From contig WTGB01000097.1 in the NCBI GenBank assembly GCA_011523735.1, positions 1 through 64,000 on the forward strand: a DNA stretch of 64,000 nucleotides, given 5' to 3'. The stretch's first letter is position 1; each line of letters begins with the position of its first letter. Shown piece after piece: positions 63,867-64,000 of the stretch. The notes beneath the pieces are model-generated. The model had not been told where the DNA came from, ran no database searches, and saw only the letters and a program-made list of their open reading frames with translations. The DNA comes from Chloroflexota bacterium (GTDB lineage Bacteria > Chloroflexota > Anaerolineae > Aggregatilineales > Phototrophicaceae). Made by a program: the position numbers and the translations under genes.

Positions 63867-64000
63867 CTAGCCAAGATAGTCGATACCCCGATTTGCCAGC
63901 GCCTCGTTAAATGCTGCGATCGCCCCACGCCGCAATTCATCGAACTTGTCAATCTGCGCCTGTATCTCGCCTGACAGCTTCTCAAAGACCTTGTAGGCTT
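63867..64000 (-). CDS. Partial gene, C-terminal end only
   Basis: An open frame enters from the right edge on the minus strand and stops at TAG (63867-63869). The 43 visible residues (AYKVFEKLSGEIQAQIDKFD, then ELRRGAIAAFNEALANRGID, YLG) look like a genuine amphipathic helix-rich C-terminus with normal codon use. I do not recognise the family. It is convergent with the PBP gene, 16 bp apart. Confidence 0.6.
   Translation of the reverse strand, partial: AYKVFEKLSGEIQAQIDKFDELRRGAIAAFNEALANRGIDYLG

Overview
The window reads as a GC-rich bacterial chromosome segment, most likely from an uncultured Chloroflexota (Anaerolineae-like) organism. The grounds are a GlyA-GcvT fusion, a split glycine decarboxylase (GcvPA/GcvPB), a DUF3048 protein, a YfhO-type membrane protein, an FHA-FHA-MtnP-RodA-PBP cluster, frequent GTG/TTG starts, and intergenic palindromes of the 'gcgggcgac...gtcgcccctac' and 'cccctcacccccag...' kinds. 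The taxonomic call is an inference and not certain. No tRNA, rRNA or CRISPR array was seen, and no complete transposon.

Layout. 1-4.1 kb: a histidine-kinase-like ATPase, a 2-hydroxyacid dehydrogenase and greA, set among dense intergenic repeats. 4.1-12.6 kb (minus strand): ECF sigma/anti-sigma pair, methylglyoxal synthase, a GT4 glycosyltransferase, a TPR lytic transglycosylase lipoprotein, an unknown protein and a YyaL-type thioredoxin-fold protein. 12.9-17 kb: ftsH and an EF-G-like GTPase, convergent on a terminator. 17.3-21.4 kb: SGNH-hydrolase-like genes with a perfect 1,490-bp tandem duplication that creates a chimeric gene. 21.5-30.6 kb: glycine and one-carbon metabolism, with a GlyA-GcvT fusion on plus and gcvH-gcvPA-gcvPB on minus under a glycine riboswitch; a TrkA-domain protein and an AEC transporter lie between. 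31.1-36.1 kb: SCO1 protein, alanine racemase broken by an 871-bp tandem duplication, tgt without its zinc cysteines, and a phosphate-binding-like lipoprotein. 36.1-41.8 kb: LmbE-type deacetylase, DUF3048 protein, MltG, pyrimidine nucleoside phosphorylase, DsbA-like protein. 41.8-45.2 kb: mtnA, a PfkB kinase (probably adenosine kinase) and ahcY, which together with mtnP at 60.3 kb recycle MTA and SAH. 45.3-47.9 kb: a secreted DUF4397/SH3 protein. 48.0-56.6 kb: a surface-glycan locus (rmd, gmd, tatD, GT2, GT4, YfhO, O-antigen ligase-like). 56.7-58.9 kb: rpsF, rpsR and a parvulin. 59.0-63.9 kb: two FHA proteins, mtnP, RodA/FtsW and a catalytically degenerate PBP. A partial gene enters from the right edge on the minus strand.

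The most unusual signal is a 22-bp mini-element. Each unit has a 4-nt arm, the core GCGTAGACAC, one base, the complementary 4-nt arm and three bases. Seven units occur at four places (1374-1439, 1507-1528, 25895-25916, 30782-30825). All four sites are in the apical loops of larger dispersed palindromes. Units are also nested inside one another at exactly the same internal position (GCGTA^GACAC), giving 1-, 1-, 2- and 3-unit nests of 22, 22, 44 and 66 bp. Removing the units restores a clean host hairpin each time, and an unoccupied copy of one host lies at 3910-3936. This looks like a very small, self-inserting repeat.

Other points: both tandem duplications have 4-bp microhomology junctions; collapsing the alr one restores a 382-codon gene. 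The greA transcript appears to begin with a folded leader, and a dispersed repeat appears to have been absorbed in frame into gcvPB.
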